This document shows, in pieces, positions 1 to 11,580 of a stretch of 64,000 nucleotides of DNA. This stretch comes from Crossaster papposus (lineage: Eukaryota > Echinodermata > Asteroidea > Velatida > Solasteridae). Location: positions 1 through 64,000 of the forward strand of contig JBAIAA010000013.1 of the NCBI GenBank assembly GCA_037893245.1, given 5' to 3'. Numbering within the stretch: the stretch's first letter is position 1; every line of letters begins with the position of its first letter. Position numbers and translations under genes: made by a program. The notes under the pieces are model-generated. The model did no database searches. It saw nothing but the letters and a program-made list of their open reading frames with translations, and was not told where the DNA came from.

Positions 1-293
1 TAATAATAAGTTGCGAGTCAAGCGCCAATGCGAACGTATGCTTTCTGGAGTTTGCTTTGTCACACGAGGGCGTTCTTCTGCCAAGGGCAGAGCTAGCTAT
101 CTGTACGTTCGATCATGGTTCGATCATGGTTTTCAAACGTTTGAATTCTAGACTAAACAACACAAAAGATTTATCTTGACAATAGGAAAGAGGATTTGTG
201 CGGCAAAACCCGCACTGCGCGTAATATCACATTATTGTGTTCTTCTCTTATATTCAATTACACTATCGGCGCGGTTAGAAAACGGCCGCGTTT
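1..293. other. No recognisable feature
   Basis: AT/GC-mixed sequence with one short direct duplication near 112-130 (cgatcatggtt twice). I see no exon, RNA gene or element end here. Confidence 0.5.
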
Positions 294-1623
294 CCATTAG
301 CCTCTGTCATGACCTTTCTAAAAGGTCAACGCGCGGAAAATTGTCAAAATAGCGGCGCTTACCAATACCAACACGTGTGTCGTCGATGTCAGAACTTTAT
401 GGCTTACGACGGAGCTCTAAAGGCTGTGATTATTTCGAAAGAATAAACCGTAGGCATAAGGCTAAATGTCATCCAAAACCGTAAAATTACGAAAGAGGAA
501 GAATCAGCGACTGAAAAAATGTTCAGTTTGTGAAAGCGTGCTGCGCTATATACGTACGTGCGTAGCGGATGTCAGACAAGTCGACCGTTGAGACAACTCG
601 ATTCGGGACAAGTCGACCGTTCAGTTGAGACAACTCGCCCGTTGAGACAACTCGCCCGTTGAGACAACTCGACCTTTGAGACAACTCGACCTTTGTGAGA
701 GCTATAGCTGTACTTCGACGTTTACATTGTTTATAAACACTTAATGTTTGGCCGACTTTCCTCATGCAATGTTGCCAAACTTCTTTGTTGACAAACTGCA
801 AATTCATTGTACCTTTACCATGTTAATGTTATTAATGCTTGCTATTTACCCTCTGTTAACAATTTAGGTGTAAGCTTAGTCCGAAAAAACCCAAAACGGT
901 GGCGTCCAGAAATTGTGCACACAATCGACCGAGTGCTCTCTAATTGGTCGTGGCGCAATTGAATAATTCTTGGAAAATCCAAGTTTAATATTTACGAACT
1001 TCTTTTAATATTAAATGTCATTTATAACCCATGTCAGGTTTCAGTCAATAAAAGAGTAAAATATTACTAGATTTCACAGGCATCTGTACATTTAATGTGA
1101 CAGTATTTAAAACTGGTTTTTAAATTAACATTGCAGGATCAGGAATGTTGAGGTTTAACGTCCATATAGTAATTATGTGAACCAAGTGCTTGTGTGTAAA
1201 GCCCCAAATTTATATTTGATGTCAAAAAATAATTAAAAATGCAAAAAGAATATTACTTGTATCAAGTTGTATGAATTGGCCCCAGAATTTGTTTACTGTA
1301 TGGCATTCAAATATGGCTTTAAAAATAAAGCTTTAGTTCAGTGCCACTGAATTTTGTGTTTTGTTTAAATGTTGGGCCTAACCGGTTTATAAGGAGCATA
1401 AATACACGGCGGGTCTTTTCAAGTGCAGGAAAGAAAATCTAGTTTTATGATTGGCCATTTTTTATTAAGTATTTCCCCGCAATTCACTAACTATCTGTTG
1501 TCTTTCCTCCATGGTATAGCTAATTACGTTAGTCTTACGCGAGAGCTCGGAAGCCATATTGACAAATTTCCGCAAAACGCCCTCTTCGGTGGATTTTCGT
1601 CATTTCATGACAGAGGCTAATGG
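294..1623. mobile_element. Inverted-repeat-bounded element, non-coding
   Basis: A 19-bp perfect inverted repeat bounds this block: CCATTAGCCTCTGTCATGA at 294-312 and its complement at 1605-1623. Similarity continues inward for about 40 bp (a GCGGAAA-TTGTCAA-AT-GC pattern on both sides). This is what a non-autonomous DNA transposon of about 1.33 kb looks like. No convincing coding region lies inside. The target duplication is unclear (only TTT is shared). The block carries the short tandem array at 572-696. Confidence 0.5.
572..696. repeat. Degenerate short tandem array with CAACTCG core
   Basis: Seven or so copies of a roughly 16-bp unit (gttgagacaactcgac and variants, some spaced irregularly). 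The CAACTCG core is the same as in the large 16-mer arrays at 1778, 18253, 28289 and 31006. The sequence just after it (about 760-905, ttctttgttgac... then aatgcttgctattt) is also found after the array at 31350-31460, so this is a diverged relative of that element family. Confidence 0.6.
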
Positions 1624-1777
1624 TTTAAACAAGCGTATCTCCCCAACCGCTTGTTAAATTTGGGAAATCGAAGTAGTTTTGGAATATGTGATTTAAAATC
1701 GATACGCTCTACTTATTTTTTTACCAGTAATACTATTCTGATTACTTTTTAAAAGTCCCTACGCGGGGCCCGGGTAT

Positions 1778-3304
1778 GCCGACCAACTCGTGCGCCGACC
1801 AACTCGTGCGCCGACCAACTCGTGCGCCGACCAACTCGTGCGCCGACCAACTCGTGCGCCGACCAACTCGTGCGCCGACCAACTCGTGCGCCGACCAACT
1901 CGTGCGCCGACCAACTCGTGCGCCGACCAACTCGTGCGCCGACCAACTCGTGCGCCGACCAACTCGTGCGCCGACCAACTCGTGCGCCGACCAACTCGTG
2001 CGCCGACCAACTCGTGCGCCGACCAACTCGTGCGCCGACCAACTCGTGCGCCGACCAACTCGTGCGCCGACCAACTCGTGCGCCGACCAACTCGTGCGCC
2101 GACCAACTCGTGCGCCGACCAACTCGTGCGCCGACCAACTCGTGCGCCGACCAACTCGTGCGCCGACCAACTCGTGCGCCGACCAACTCGTGCGCCGACC
2201 AACTCGTGCGCCGACCAACTCGTGCGCCGACCAACTCGTGCGCCGACCAACTCGTGCGCCGACCAACTCGTGCGCCGACCAACTCGTGCGCCGACCAACT
2301 CGTGCGCCGACCAACTCGTGCGCCGACCAACCCGTGCGCCGACCAACCCGTGCGCCGACCAACCCGTGCGCCGACCAACCCGTGCGCCGACCAACCCGTG
2401 CGCCGACCAACCCGTGCGCCGACCAACCCGTGCGCCGACCAACCCGTGCGCCGACCAACCCGTGCGCCGACCAACCCGTGCGCCGACCAACCCGTGCGCC
2501 GACCAACCCGTGCGCCGACCAACCCGTGCGCCGACCAACCCGTGCGCCGACCAACCCGTGCGCCGACCAACCCGTGCGCCGACCAACCCGTGCGCCGACC
2601 AACCCGTGCGCCGACCAACCCGTGCGCCGACCAACCCGTGCGCCGACCAACCCGTGCGCCGACCAACCCGTGCGCCGACCAACCCGTGCGCCGACCAACC
2701 CGTGCGCCGACCAACCCGTGCGCCGACCAACCCGTGCGCCGACCAACCCGTGCGCCGACCAACCCGTGCGCCGACCAACCCGTGCGCCGACCAACCCGTG
2801 CGCCGACCAACCCGTGCGCCGACCAACCCGTGCGCCGACCAACCCGTGCGCCGACCAACCCGTGCGCCGACCAACCCGTGCGCCGACCAACCCGTGCGCC
2901 GACCAACCCGTGCGCCGACCAACCCGTGCGCCGACCAACCCGTGCGCCGACCAACCCGTGCGCCGACCAACCCGTGCGCCGACCAACCCGTGCGCCGACC
3001 AACCCGTGCGCCGACCAACCCGTGCGCCGACCAACCCGTGCGCCGACCAACCCGTGCGCCGACCAACCCGTGCGCCGACCAACCCGTGCGCCGACCAACC
3101 CGTGCGCCGACCAACCCGTGCGCCGACCAACCCGTGCGCCGACCAACCCGTGCGCCGACCAACCCGTGCGCCGACCAACTCGTGCGCCGACCAACTCGTG
3201 CGCCGACCAACTCGTGCGCCGACCAACTCGTGCGCCGACCAACTCGTGCGCCGACCAACTCGTGCGCCGACCAACTCGTGCGCCGACCAACTCGTGCGCG
3301 GACC
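1778..3304. repeat. 16-bp tandem array, about 95 copies (CCAACTCGTGCGCCGA)
   Basis: The unit CCAACTCGTGCGCCGA repeats about 95 times without interruption. A C variant (CCAACCCG) occupies a continuous block from about 2326 to 3175, flanked by blocks of the T variant, so variants are grouped rather than scattered. The 16-mer has no stop in any frame, which creates reading frames over 500 codons on both strands; these are artefacts. The 48 bp after the array (3301-3351) is nearly identical to the sequence after the array at 28289-30160, which makes this one arm of the same foldback-element family, truncated where Gypsy sequence begins. Confidence 0.92.
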
Positions 3305-3345
3305 AAATACTTTTTTGTTATCTTAAAAAAACTAACCAAATGAAA

Positions 3346-3756
3346 ACAAAGTTTGGGTTAAGTCCAAAAGTACAATCTCACTGGAAAGGTCCGTATCATG
3401 TAGTTAAACGCATATCAGATGCGGTTTATCGAATACAACATGTGGAAACGGGACAAAGAAAAATTGTCCACTTCGATAGATTAAAACCATGCGTTTAAAG
3501 TTCAGTTTCACATCTCCATCTCACCAGGGAAGCTTCTTCAGCGGCTGGTGGTGGAGTGATGGATGACCAAAGACCAGAAGACATCGGGGAGATGGAGGAC
3601 ACCAATACAGCATACTACAGGGACTTTCTGGGATCGAGTTTGGATGAGGACGAACATCCGGCATTTTGCGGTTATGGAGACGTGGAATCTGGCCAGACAC
3701 GTCCCCGACGACAACGCCAGCAGCCGGTGGGGCTCCGCACAGATATTGCGACGTAA
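3346..3756 (+). pseudogene. Ty3/Gypsy integrase C-terminus (GPY/F module) and pol tail
   Basis: The translation from 3346 matches the end of Gypsy integrases: LSPK-V-S-WKGPYHVVKR, then a YRIQ segment, then IVHFDRLKP. WKGPY is the GPY/F signature of the C-terminal DNA/chromatin-binding module. A TAA at 3496-3498 interrupts the frame. The same frame then continues for 86 codons to a basic tail (RPRRQRQQPVG) like that ending Gypsy pol polyproteins. RNase H, the integrase core and everything upstream are missing; the 16-mer array element abuts instead. This is a dead 3' fragment; 3757-4149 would be its 3' untranslated part leading to the LTR at 4150. Confidence 0.82.
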
Positions 3757-4149
3757 ACTAATAAGATATTAGCCAGTATTCATTTGCAATTGTACAATTG
3801 TACCTTATTTGGGCTGCAGACCAAGTAATTTGGACACTAAGACAAAACAAAAATTATGCAAATGAGTACAACGAGCAATGTGCTTTGAAAATTTGTGCTT
3901 TAAAGAAAATTGTTGAAATTTCTTGTACATGGACCGGTATCTTTTTTGAGAAATGGTCACATCTGAGCGAAAAGCACTATTTTGCAAAATCCAATTTTTA
4001 ATAAATACTGGATGCCATGAAATCAAAACTGGGATGTAAATATTTGTGTTTTTATTAATCAATTTAATTTTTGTTATAATAATAATAAATTAAATAAATA
4101 ATTAGTTTGTTCAGGCGCAGAGACGCGCCTTATTTACAGAGGAGGGCAT

Positions 4150-4982
4150 TGTAACAACATTATTTGACACCTAATTGTGTTTTTAATTTAGTGCCTTTAA
4201 GGTGTCATATATTGCACCATGTTTTTCTTAGCCCTGATGGGCCAGCAAGCTGGCTTGCATGTTGTAGACAGATGGCATGGATTAGGCATGTGATTGTGCT
4301 GTGTTTCTTTTGTTAGATATTTATAGGGGTAGGCCTTTGTTGTACTGGTATTTTTTTTCAATAGCACATATAGCTGGATTAGTTATGTAAATCCTTTCAT
4401 CAGTTAACAATAACATTAGTATTTTATTTGGGTCACCCTTACTATAAAACCTCCCTGTAATCCCATAAGGGCGTGGACTTGCGACTGGGGCATGGTGGTG
4501 GATTTATTTAGCTCTTCATATTGGTTGTGTTGTAGCCCAAATTTACAGTCCGTCTGAGTTAATTATCGAGTTTAATAAGAAAACCTGCGTTGATAATTTA
4601 ACACCATCACCGCCACCAATTTCACTATACAGGGTTCAGTGTTCTGCATCGGTTTGTGAGTATGGTCATTTGCCTTGTTAATTGTAGTCATTATATTCCC
4701 CATGCCTATAGGCTACGACGTCCCGTCGTAGCCTTGTGTAACTTACATTTTTTGCATTGCTCTGCCAGTAACTAACGGTATATAATTGTAGTAATATTTT
4801 GTATGTCCTCCTGACTTTTGTAGAGCAAAAAGACGCTTTCTAAATAAAATTTATCTTTAAATTGCATTTTCACGATTCTCGTATGTTTTTCTTATTTTCG
4901 TGTTGGTTATGTTTTATTTGTATGCATTAATTTAGTTAATTCCCCCCAACTGGCGGTTGGCCCTTTCTAGGCCGCCGTTACA
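4150..4982 (+). mobile_element. Gypsy LTR
   Basis: The segment starts TGTAAC and ends GTTACA, the inverted termini typical of LTRs. It is preceded by a purine-rich run (agaggagggca) that fits a polypurine tract, and it lies about 390 bp downstream of the Gypsy pol tail on the same strand. AATAAA occurs near 4844. No second copy lies in the window. The sequence after it (tttttggtggaagatccggg) could be target DNA or, if this were a 5' LTR, a primer-binding site; I do not recognise the matching tRNA. Confidence 0.68.
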
Positions 4983-5046
4983 GTTTTTGGTGGAAGATCC
5001 GGGTACCTCTCGCATTCTTGAGTGTACGTGCTAGGCAGAGTTGTAT

Positions 5047-5185
5047 GACTCGGGACTCGGACTCGAGTCCGACTCGAGTCCCATTTTTCGTGACTCGGAC
5101 TAGGACTCGAGTCACGATGACAAGTGACTCGGACTCGACCTTGTGGACTCGGACTCTGCCTGCGTGACTTGTGACTCGACCAAAA
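5047..5185. repeat. GACTCG-rich simple repeat
   Basis: Irregular repetition of gactcg/gactcgagtc. The same motif returns at 6140-6275, 7138-7285, 7395-7450 and 7670-7765. It is self-complementary (GACTCGAGTC), so it could fold. Confidence 0.75.
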
Positions 5186-5342
5186 AAAATACCATAACAA
5201 CTATTTTCAGACTATTGTTAACAAGAAACACACTTTTTGTTTGACCAAGAGGGAATAAAGATTGTTCACGCAGATCTGACGCGACGCAACGCATCTCTCT
5301 AGAAATGCACGTACTGTGCGGTTGGCTCCCGATATTTCCGAT

Positions 5343-5369
5343 TAGTCTTTGGGCAAGACGTTGTTACTT

Positions 5370-5403
<34 letters not shown>

Positions 5404-5465
5404 CCCGATAACCAGCCGCCGCGAGAGGACGTTATCACGTATCTGACGTCTTGCCCAAAGACTAG
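5343..5465. mobile_element. Short MITE with 19-bp TIRs and 8-bp target duplication
   Basis: TAGTCTTTGGGCAAGACGT at 5343-5361 is perfectly inverted at 5446-5464. TTTCCGAT flanks both sides (5335-5342 and 5466-5473). An 8-bp duplication fits the hAT superfamily, but the termini alone do not prove it. The centre holds an (AT)n run at about 5374-5402. Confidence 0.72.
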
Positions 5466-5720
5466 TTTCCGATATATTGACTAGCGAAATCAATGTATCC
5501 ACATGCGTCCACATACGGTGATACTGCGTAATGCAAATTGAGATTGTCCGGATTATCCGTTCAGGCACAGACTGCTAGACTGGCGTTGTTCCAGGCAATA
5601 GCTTTGAATCCTGTGTGTTGCTAGCTATATTGCACGTGCTCATATCAGTGATGCTTGTCATGCTTATGCTATGCTATGCTGTTCATGTAAAGTAAAACGC
5701 TGTGACTTTACTAGTTAATA

Positions 5721-5963
5721 TGTGACCGTCCACAACGAAAGGGCTGAAAAGTAGGTACCCTATCTTGACGTTTTGAGATATTTTGTGAAATGAAATCTAC
5801 AAGAAAGAAGCTTTAAAGTGATGTATTTATGGTTATAGCTACAACAAATAATACTGAATATGAAAATTCTTATTTTTTTATATTTGTTTACACATATTTT
5901 AATGGTCTTTTCCTCTAAATAAGCTCTAGCAACTTTAGAGTCATTTTGTCGTGGATGGTCACA
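5721..5963. mobile_element. MITE with TA target duplication, copy 1
   Basis: The element starts TGTGACCGTCCACAACGAAA and ends with the near complement TTTTGTCGTGGATGGTCACA. TA lies on each side. A TA duplication fits Tc1/mariner-type MITEs. It was copied along with the surrounding block. Confidence 0.7.
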
Positions 5964-6275
5964 TATTTACTTAAACATTAATACAATTATGAAACAAATC
6001 CAATCTTTACAGTTTACACATGTTAGAAAGTTATTATCCATGGTTTAGGTAAAAATCTAATGTCTTGCAGCCTTGCGGCTGAAAAGCACATGGTTACAAA
6101 ATGTAAACATGTAAACAACAATAAATCAGAGTTGTAATACTCGAGTCTATGACTCTACTCGACTCGAGTCCCGATGGGTAAATGACTCGACTCGAGTCAC
6201 TGCAGGCAAATGACTCGACTCTACTTCCTCATCAAAATGACTCGACTCGAGTGAAGGCTAATAAAACTCGAGTCC

Positions 6276-6305
6276 CCCCCCCCCCCCAAAAAAAAAAAAA
6301 AAAAA
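6276..6305. repeat. Poly-C / poly-A run
   Basis: About 15 C followed by about 20 A. The duplicate block has a shorter version at 7276-7296. Confidence 0.9.
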
Positions 6306-6641
6306 AGAAGAGCAAAACCTTGCGAAAAATATTTGCAATGGCTTACAAACAGTGGTGGTTTATGTTCACATCACGTTTATGCTAGCGAATAATTTTGTAC
6401 ATCTTACATACAAGGTAAACATATACCGGTACATGTACAGCGGCCGTCGGTTTCCCTTCCTCCATAATACAACAAACACACACCATGCCGTGAACTTCTA
6501 GCTTATGGTTTTTGTAACGTGTTTTTGTGTGTAGTATTCAAATATTTATGAATCAAATTAAATACACAACTCGAGTCACAAATCAGTGACTCGTTACAAC
6601 TCTTCAATAAATACATTTCAAAGTGGACACAGTACATAATA

Positions 6642-6907
6642 TGTGACCGTCCACAACGAAAGGGCTGTAAAGTAGGTACAGTACATGTATGTTGACGTTT
6701 TGAGATTTTTGTGAAATGAAATCTACAAGAAATAAGCTTTGAAATGATGTATTAGAAGACATAGTTGGTATTTATGGTTATAGCTACAACAAGTAACACT
6801 GAATATTAAAATTCTTAGTTTTTTATTGTTTTTCACATATTTTAATGGTATTTTCCTCTAAATAGGCTCTAGCGACTTTACAGCCCCTTTTGTCGTGGAT
6901 AGTCACA
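6642..6907. mobile_element. MITE with TA target duplication, copy 2
   Basis: Same family as the copy at 5721-5963, with TGTGACCGTCCACAACGAAA at the left, TTTTGTCGTGGATAGTCACA at the right and flanking TA. It differs by a short internal insertion (agaagacatagttgg). Confidence 0.7.
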
Positions 6908-7745
6908 TATTAACTTAAAACATTAAGTACCCATAAATTGTCAAGCAGGTAAGTGCGCGTATGGGTACTTACTTGTGATCAGTACAGTATGAAAAAATCT
7001 AGTTTTTACAGTTTACACATGTTAGAAAGTTATTATCCATGGTTTAGTTAAAAATCCAATGTCTTGCAGCCTTGCGGCTGAAAAGCACATGGTTACGAAA
7101 TGTAAACAACATGTAAACAACAATAAATCAGAGTTGTAATACTCGAGTCTATGACTCTACTCGACTCGAGTCCCGATGGGTAAATGACTCGACTCGAGTC
7201 ACTGCAGGCAAATGACTCGACTCTACTCCCTTATCAGAATGACTCGACTTGAGTGAAGGCTAATAAGACTCGAGTCCCCCCCCCCCCCAAAAAAAGAGCA
7301 AAACCTTGCGAAGAATATGTTCACATCACGTTTATGCTAGCGAATAATTTTGTACATATTACATACAAGGTAAACATATACCGGTACATGTACTACTCTA
7401 CTCACTCATCAGAATGACTCGACTCGAGTGAAGGCTTATAAGACTGAGTCCCCCAAAAATAAGAGCAAAACCTTGCTTACAAACAGTGCCGGTCTATGTT
7501 AACGTCACGTTTACATGCCAACAAATAATTGTGTACATACACTATACAAGGTAAACATATATACAGCGGCCGTCGGTTTGCCTTCCTCCATAATTCAATA
7601 AACATACACTGTACACCGTGTCGTGAACTTCCACCTAGTGTTTATTTATTGTGTAGTATTTAAATATTTATGACTCTAACTATATATGACTTGACTACAC
7701 ATCACTGTGACTCGACCCGTCTCGTCCTTCTTGACCATAGTCGAC

Positions 7746-8640
7746 TCAAGCGACTTCTTTAAAATGACCCGACTTGACTTGAGGGCTGTTAATGAGGGCT
7801 GTAACGATCATATTGTCGTGACCAGTCATGTTGCTTGACAGTTGCTGTACCTGCAGTGTCAGTTGCTGCACCTCGGACGAAGGAGCGGGTAGTGGAAGGG
7901 CAGCAGCAGCTACTTGAGGCTCGGCATTAAATGTGGCAATGGTGGATACTGAAGGAATTGCCACTTATACTATCTTGTCTGCCAGTGTTTACTGGCTAAT
8001 GAACTGAGCGAGGCGGTAAACATTCAAATTGATGAATGAAACAAAACTGAGGTAGTCTGTAAACTGTAAAGAATACTGCGCTCACAAAAATGCCCGATGA
8101 TTCCATCTTGTACGTATCCAAATTGTGAGTTCTTGATACATGCAGGTCAAGGAAATTTTTTAGATTCCCTTTTCTTTTATATTACAAATCTTTACAGCGA
8201 GGTTGTAATATTGGCAACAAATGAGCGAGGTGGTCACTACAAGTAGTGAGGTGGGCTATCTCGCTTTTGTATGGGCAGGGAAAACACTGTTGTCTGCTAT
8301 GTTGACGGCGTCACTGGTAGATGCAAGAATGAGCTAGCTGCACGTTCTGAGGCAGGCGTTGCAGGAACTGTTTTAGGATCCTCTCCTTAAGTTTCCCGTC
8401 TCCCGGAAGCTGTCTCATTCTGTGCAGCAGTTGTGAGGGCTTGCAGTCCTCGAACTCCTCGGAGATTAACAGTTAGTGTAGTTTTGTTTGCTCTGAGGCC
8501 GAAGTACGACGAACCAGCTTGGCCTTCAGGGTCTTGTACCGCTCAGTCTGCGGTGAATTGATGAGTATATCACAGACTTCCTGCGCAGAATCTCTGGCTG
8601 AAGAGTTGCCACGACTTATGGAAACTTTGTCTCAGGTGTT
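7746..8640 (-). pseudogene. Ty3/Gypsy gag (capsid) relic
   Basis: On the minus strand, 8640 down to about 8300 reads like a Gypsy capsid: SAQEVCDILINSP, then YKTLKAKLVRRTS, SEQTKL, a stop, LISEEFEDCKPSQLLHRM, and ILKQFLQRLPQNVQLAHS. A shifted frame continues with SDAVNIADN. After about 290 bp of unrelated sequence (about 7992-8285) the protein resumes with LADKIV, a stop, then VAIPSVSTIATFNAEP and an Ala/Pro- and Gln-rich segment, as after the capsid in related gags. It has at least two stops, one frameshift and one insertion, so it is dead. It points opposite to the Gypsy 3' end at 3346, so the two are not one element. Confidence 0.78.
7992..8285. other. Insertion inside the gag relic
   Basis: About 290 bp separates gag codons that are adjacent in related proteins (VNIADN and LADKIV). 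The edges carry cagtgttta (7982-7990) and its approximate complement aaacactg (8282-8289). No clear family or duplication is visible. Confidence 0.4.
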
Positions 8641-8976
8641 GTGATCCCTCTAGTGCAAACCTTTATAAATATTTACAATAATTTTATGTACCGGTACACA
8701 TGTATTTCTGAATATGTACCATGAGCTGAAATAAAGTAAAGAAAACCTTAAGGTCGGGTCATTAGGCCACAAAGGAGACTATAACTGCAGCAATTCGAGG
8801 TGGAGGGGACAAGGTGTTATATGGTGGGTGATTTTTCCTTCACAGCATTTAGAGGTGCCTGCACCCGGGGTCTCCTGACCTTGGTAGACATTGCGAAAAC
8901 CAAATATCACATCAGGGTCACCAATGAATTAAGCGGTCAAGTACTTTTTGGAAGATTGTATGTTATAACTACTTAC

Positions 8977-9211
8977 CAACTCTGTCCATGTCTGTTGATG
9001 ATTTCCAAATTCGAATTCGCCCCACAGCAATAAGTTAGACTCCCCGATAAAAAGTCCATCTGGGGCTGATTTGCCATGTAATCCCCAAGCCACCGTAGAA
9101 TTGTGTTCGGCGCGTGGGTACGGGTGCACGCTGATTGCATTTATGCGACGTGAATGGACTTGGGCTGGCACCGTCCGTGTGCCCGAAAGTTCACTCGTTG
9201 TTCCCATGGAG
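8977..9211 (-). CDS. Candidate internal exon, unknown protein
   Basis: An open minus-strand frame lies between a good acceptor (tcttcatactgtag at 9212 and up) and a good donor (GTAAGT at 8976-8971). It would encode about 77 residues, including PAQVHSRRINAISVHPYPRA and a segment ending WTEL. The mixed amino-acid composition and codon use look protein-like, unlike the shadow frames around it. I do not recognise the family. A start ATG in fair context (tccATGG, 9207-9205) leaves open that it is a first coding exon. The minus-strand exon at 11961-12287 lies upstream, but nothing shows they belong together. Confidence 0.4.
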
Positions 9212-9639
9212 CTACAGTATGAAGAGAAAAGAGATCCAAAAAGGATAAAAACCTTGGCGAGCGCAATTTACAAGTTAACAGTATTAACAGTTAATATTAA
9301 AAGGATGACGAATTGTAAAAGGTAGTCGTAGTTCCGTAACAAATGTGATAAAACAACATACATGAATTGTCACTCCACAATCGATACGGGACTGTCAATC
9401 GTTTCCAAAGAGAAAAGTCCGCTAAGTCCACAGGACTGTCAGGTGATCAATGATCATACCCTGCACGATATGGGGGGTGGGGAAAAATTTGCCCATGTGT
9501 TGAGTAGTACAAAATTCTTGACAACATTCAGACCCACTTAGAAATGGTAAATCAATAAAATTCACAATTCATGGATCTACACTCTACTTTGAAATTTCTC
9601 AGCTTTTCAAGAGATAAAGAAAAACAATTTGTCATTACA

Positions 9640-10135
9640 TGTAGCTCTGCTGTCTTTTCTGATTCAACATTTAAACATCAAAGCTAAAAAAAAATCCATA
9701 GCTCTGCAGTCTGTTCAAATTTCTTGGTTACAATTCAAAATCAGTCAATATAAATGTCCATACTGTAGCTCTGCCGTCTTTTCAATTGTTTGGGTTACAA
9801 TTTGTTTTTAAATGTCCATAGCTCTGCAGTCTTTTCAAATTTCTTGGTTACAATTCAAAATTAGTCAATAAAGGTCAATAGCTCTGCCGTCTTTTCAAAT
9901 TCCTCAGCAACACTTAAAAATCAAAGTTTAAGACAATTTTGTATTTCCCAGCAACATTGAAAAATCAGTCTTAAAAAATGTCGATTACTCTGCCATTTAA
10001 AAAAAAAATCAAAAAAAAAAAATCTATCTAAACAATAATTTTAGTTGACAAATTTAATTTTTCAGCAAATATAAACAAAACCGTGTTGATAGCTTTGCTG
10101 CATTCCCAAGTTTGTCGGCAACATTTCAAAATAAA
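9640..10135. repeat. Degenerate tandem repeat, about 65-90 bp unit
   Basis: Six or seven diverged copies of a unit beginning tagctctgc(c/a)gtcttttcaa, followed by tttcttggttacaattcaaa and a t-rich or a-rich tail. Similarity is clearest between 9699 and 9900 and fades towards 10100. Confidence 0.75.
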
Positions 10136-10140
10136 GTGGT

Positions 10141-10665
10141 TATTGGGAAAGAGTTCCATATACGAAGTTCATTTGACACCCTGTATACAAACTTTATGAC
10201 ACTGGTCTGAGAAATTGTAAGTGTCTTTTATGAAAACACTTGTATTTTCTCACTGCCGAAATTGACTTCGAGGACATGTTATAACGGGCTCGACATTACT
10301 GTAAAGTATTGACATGGAACAGTGACTTGACACAAGACTAGTATTCACGACGTCACGACTGGACAAAGGATGCTGGGATATAATCAAAGATGGATGACCA
10401 ACAATGTGATTTCTCATTATCGCGATTCGTATAATTATGGAAATAAACCAGACATAACTGTAACTCCTGAATCGGAAATATCGTCCTGTGGAGTTATCTG
10501 AACCTTAAATGTGTGTAGCGATCGTGACAATGTAATTGCTTTCTCTGGGCTGGTAAATCATTATAGTGAGCTTCATATATGAAACTTGTTCCCGTTATTA
10601 TAACAAAACATGGTATAGGCCTACTCACCGTTCATGTTCTTTAATCCTAACCACCCTGAGTCCAT
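10141..10665. other. No recognisable feature
   Basis: Nothing supportable; no clear exon, RNA gene or element end. Confidence 0.4.
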
Positions 10666-10669
10666 CAAA

Positions 10670-11030
10670 ATTCATTTCCTGTTCTGGAGGATTTTAGCGG
10701 ATTCAGGATACCTCCATATTGAACCAACTGGAGGAGTGTGATGGATTGAGGATTTTAAGCCTAGCGTTACTGCAGGAGTGTGATGGATTCAGGATTCAGA
10801 AATTCAGGTGATGGACTGTGATGGACTCTATGGAGAAACGCACAGCAATTTTTTGTATGCCACCTAGGTATCCTGAATTCGTCACAGTCCATCAAACTTT
10901 TGCTGGTGGATTATGATGGACTCAGGATCTCTCCAGAATGCATACTGGTGGAGTCTGATGGACTCAGGACACCAGCAGTTTTTGCAAACCAAAATTGGTG
11001 GACTGTGGCGGATTCAGGATACTTTCTAGT
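10670..11030. repeat. Degenerate repeat of GTGATGGACTCAGGAT type
   Basis: Scattered copies of (g)tgatgga(c/t)t(c/g)aggat with 20-40 bp spacing, some inverted (gagtccatca near 10661, gtccatcaaa near 10883). No coding content. Confidence 0.6.
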
Positions 11031-11129
11031 AAAAGCCGTGAGGGAGTTAGGGTTAATTTATAACATGGTAACACAACCCTAGTCAGCCTGGAAGATCATT
11101 ATTAATCCTTGCAAGTGCCCCTAAATTCT

Positions 11130-11400
11130 TCCAAATAGGCACTTTGGGAGACAAATTAGCGATAGTTTTGATTCACTTGGGAGACAGTGGCACTTAGGGA
11201 GACATTTCAGTGTCTCCCTAAGTGTCTAGCTACCCCACAAAACGATATTTGGGAGTTATTTTTGCTCGGAGAAGACAGATTTGGGTCTAAATAGCATAAA
11301 TATGAAATTTCGTGGAAAAAGCTCCAGGTAAAAACGGGTTAGGTTACAATAAAGATTGTGCACGACTCTATGGGATTGTCTCCCAAAGTGCCCATTTGGA
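11130..11400. mobile_element. MITE, 271 bp, CCAAATrGGCACTTTGGGAGACA termini, copy 1
   Basis: The left end TCCAAATAGGCACTTTGGGA is inverted at the right end as TCCCAAAGTGCCCATTTGGA. The centre contains a second palindrome (cacttagggagac ... gtctccctaagtg). A truncated, inverted copy is at 50886-51128. No target duplication is convincing. Confidence 0.78.
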
Positions 11401-11580
11401 GGTATTCTAATTATGCTCATGATTATTATGAGTTTATTCATTGTAGGAAGGTTTAGACATTGGCATGATTGGGCCCATGACATGACATGGACAACAACGA
11501 CAGAGTTTGAGTTTTGTTTATATCGAAATTATCGACAAAAAATCAACAGTAAAACTTCAGTTTACATTATGAAGTTTTAA

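Larger units (their letters stand above)
5719..7670. repeat. Tandem segmental duplication (two copies of about 0.95 kb)
   Basis: The block from 5719 to about 6630 is repeated from 6640 to about 7670. Landmarks recur in order: the TGTGACC-ended MITE, the acagtttacacatgttagaa segment, the GACTCG repeats, a poly-C/poly-A run, a gcaaaaccttgcg segment and an agcggccgtcggttt segment. The second copy carries an extra partial internal repeat at 7340-7490. I see no coding content. Confidence 0.8.

Noticed and set aside
1778..3304. CRISPR array
   Set aside because: Repeats are directly adjacent with no unique spacers, and the DNA is animal-like.
1742..3498. Open frames of over 500 codons on both strands in the 16-mer array
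   Set aside because: A 16-bp unit without stops stays open in every frame; the predicted proteins are pure 16-residue repeats, and all three frames give the same peptide. Not genes.
4150..8640. One full Gypsy element from the LTR and gag relic
   Set aside because: The gag relic is on the minus strand and the pol end and LTR on the plus strand, with MITEs and a duplication between; no common element can be drawn.
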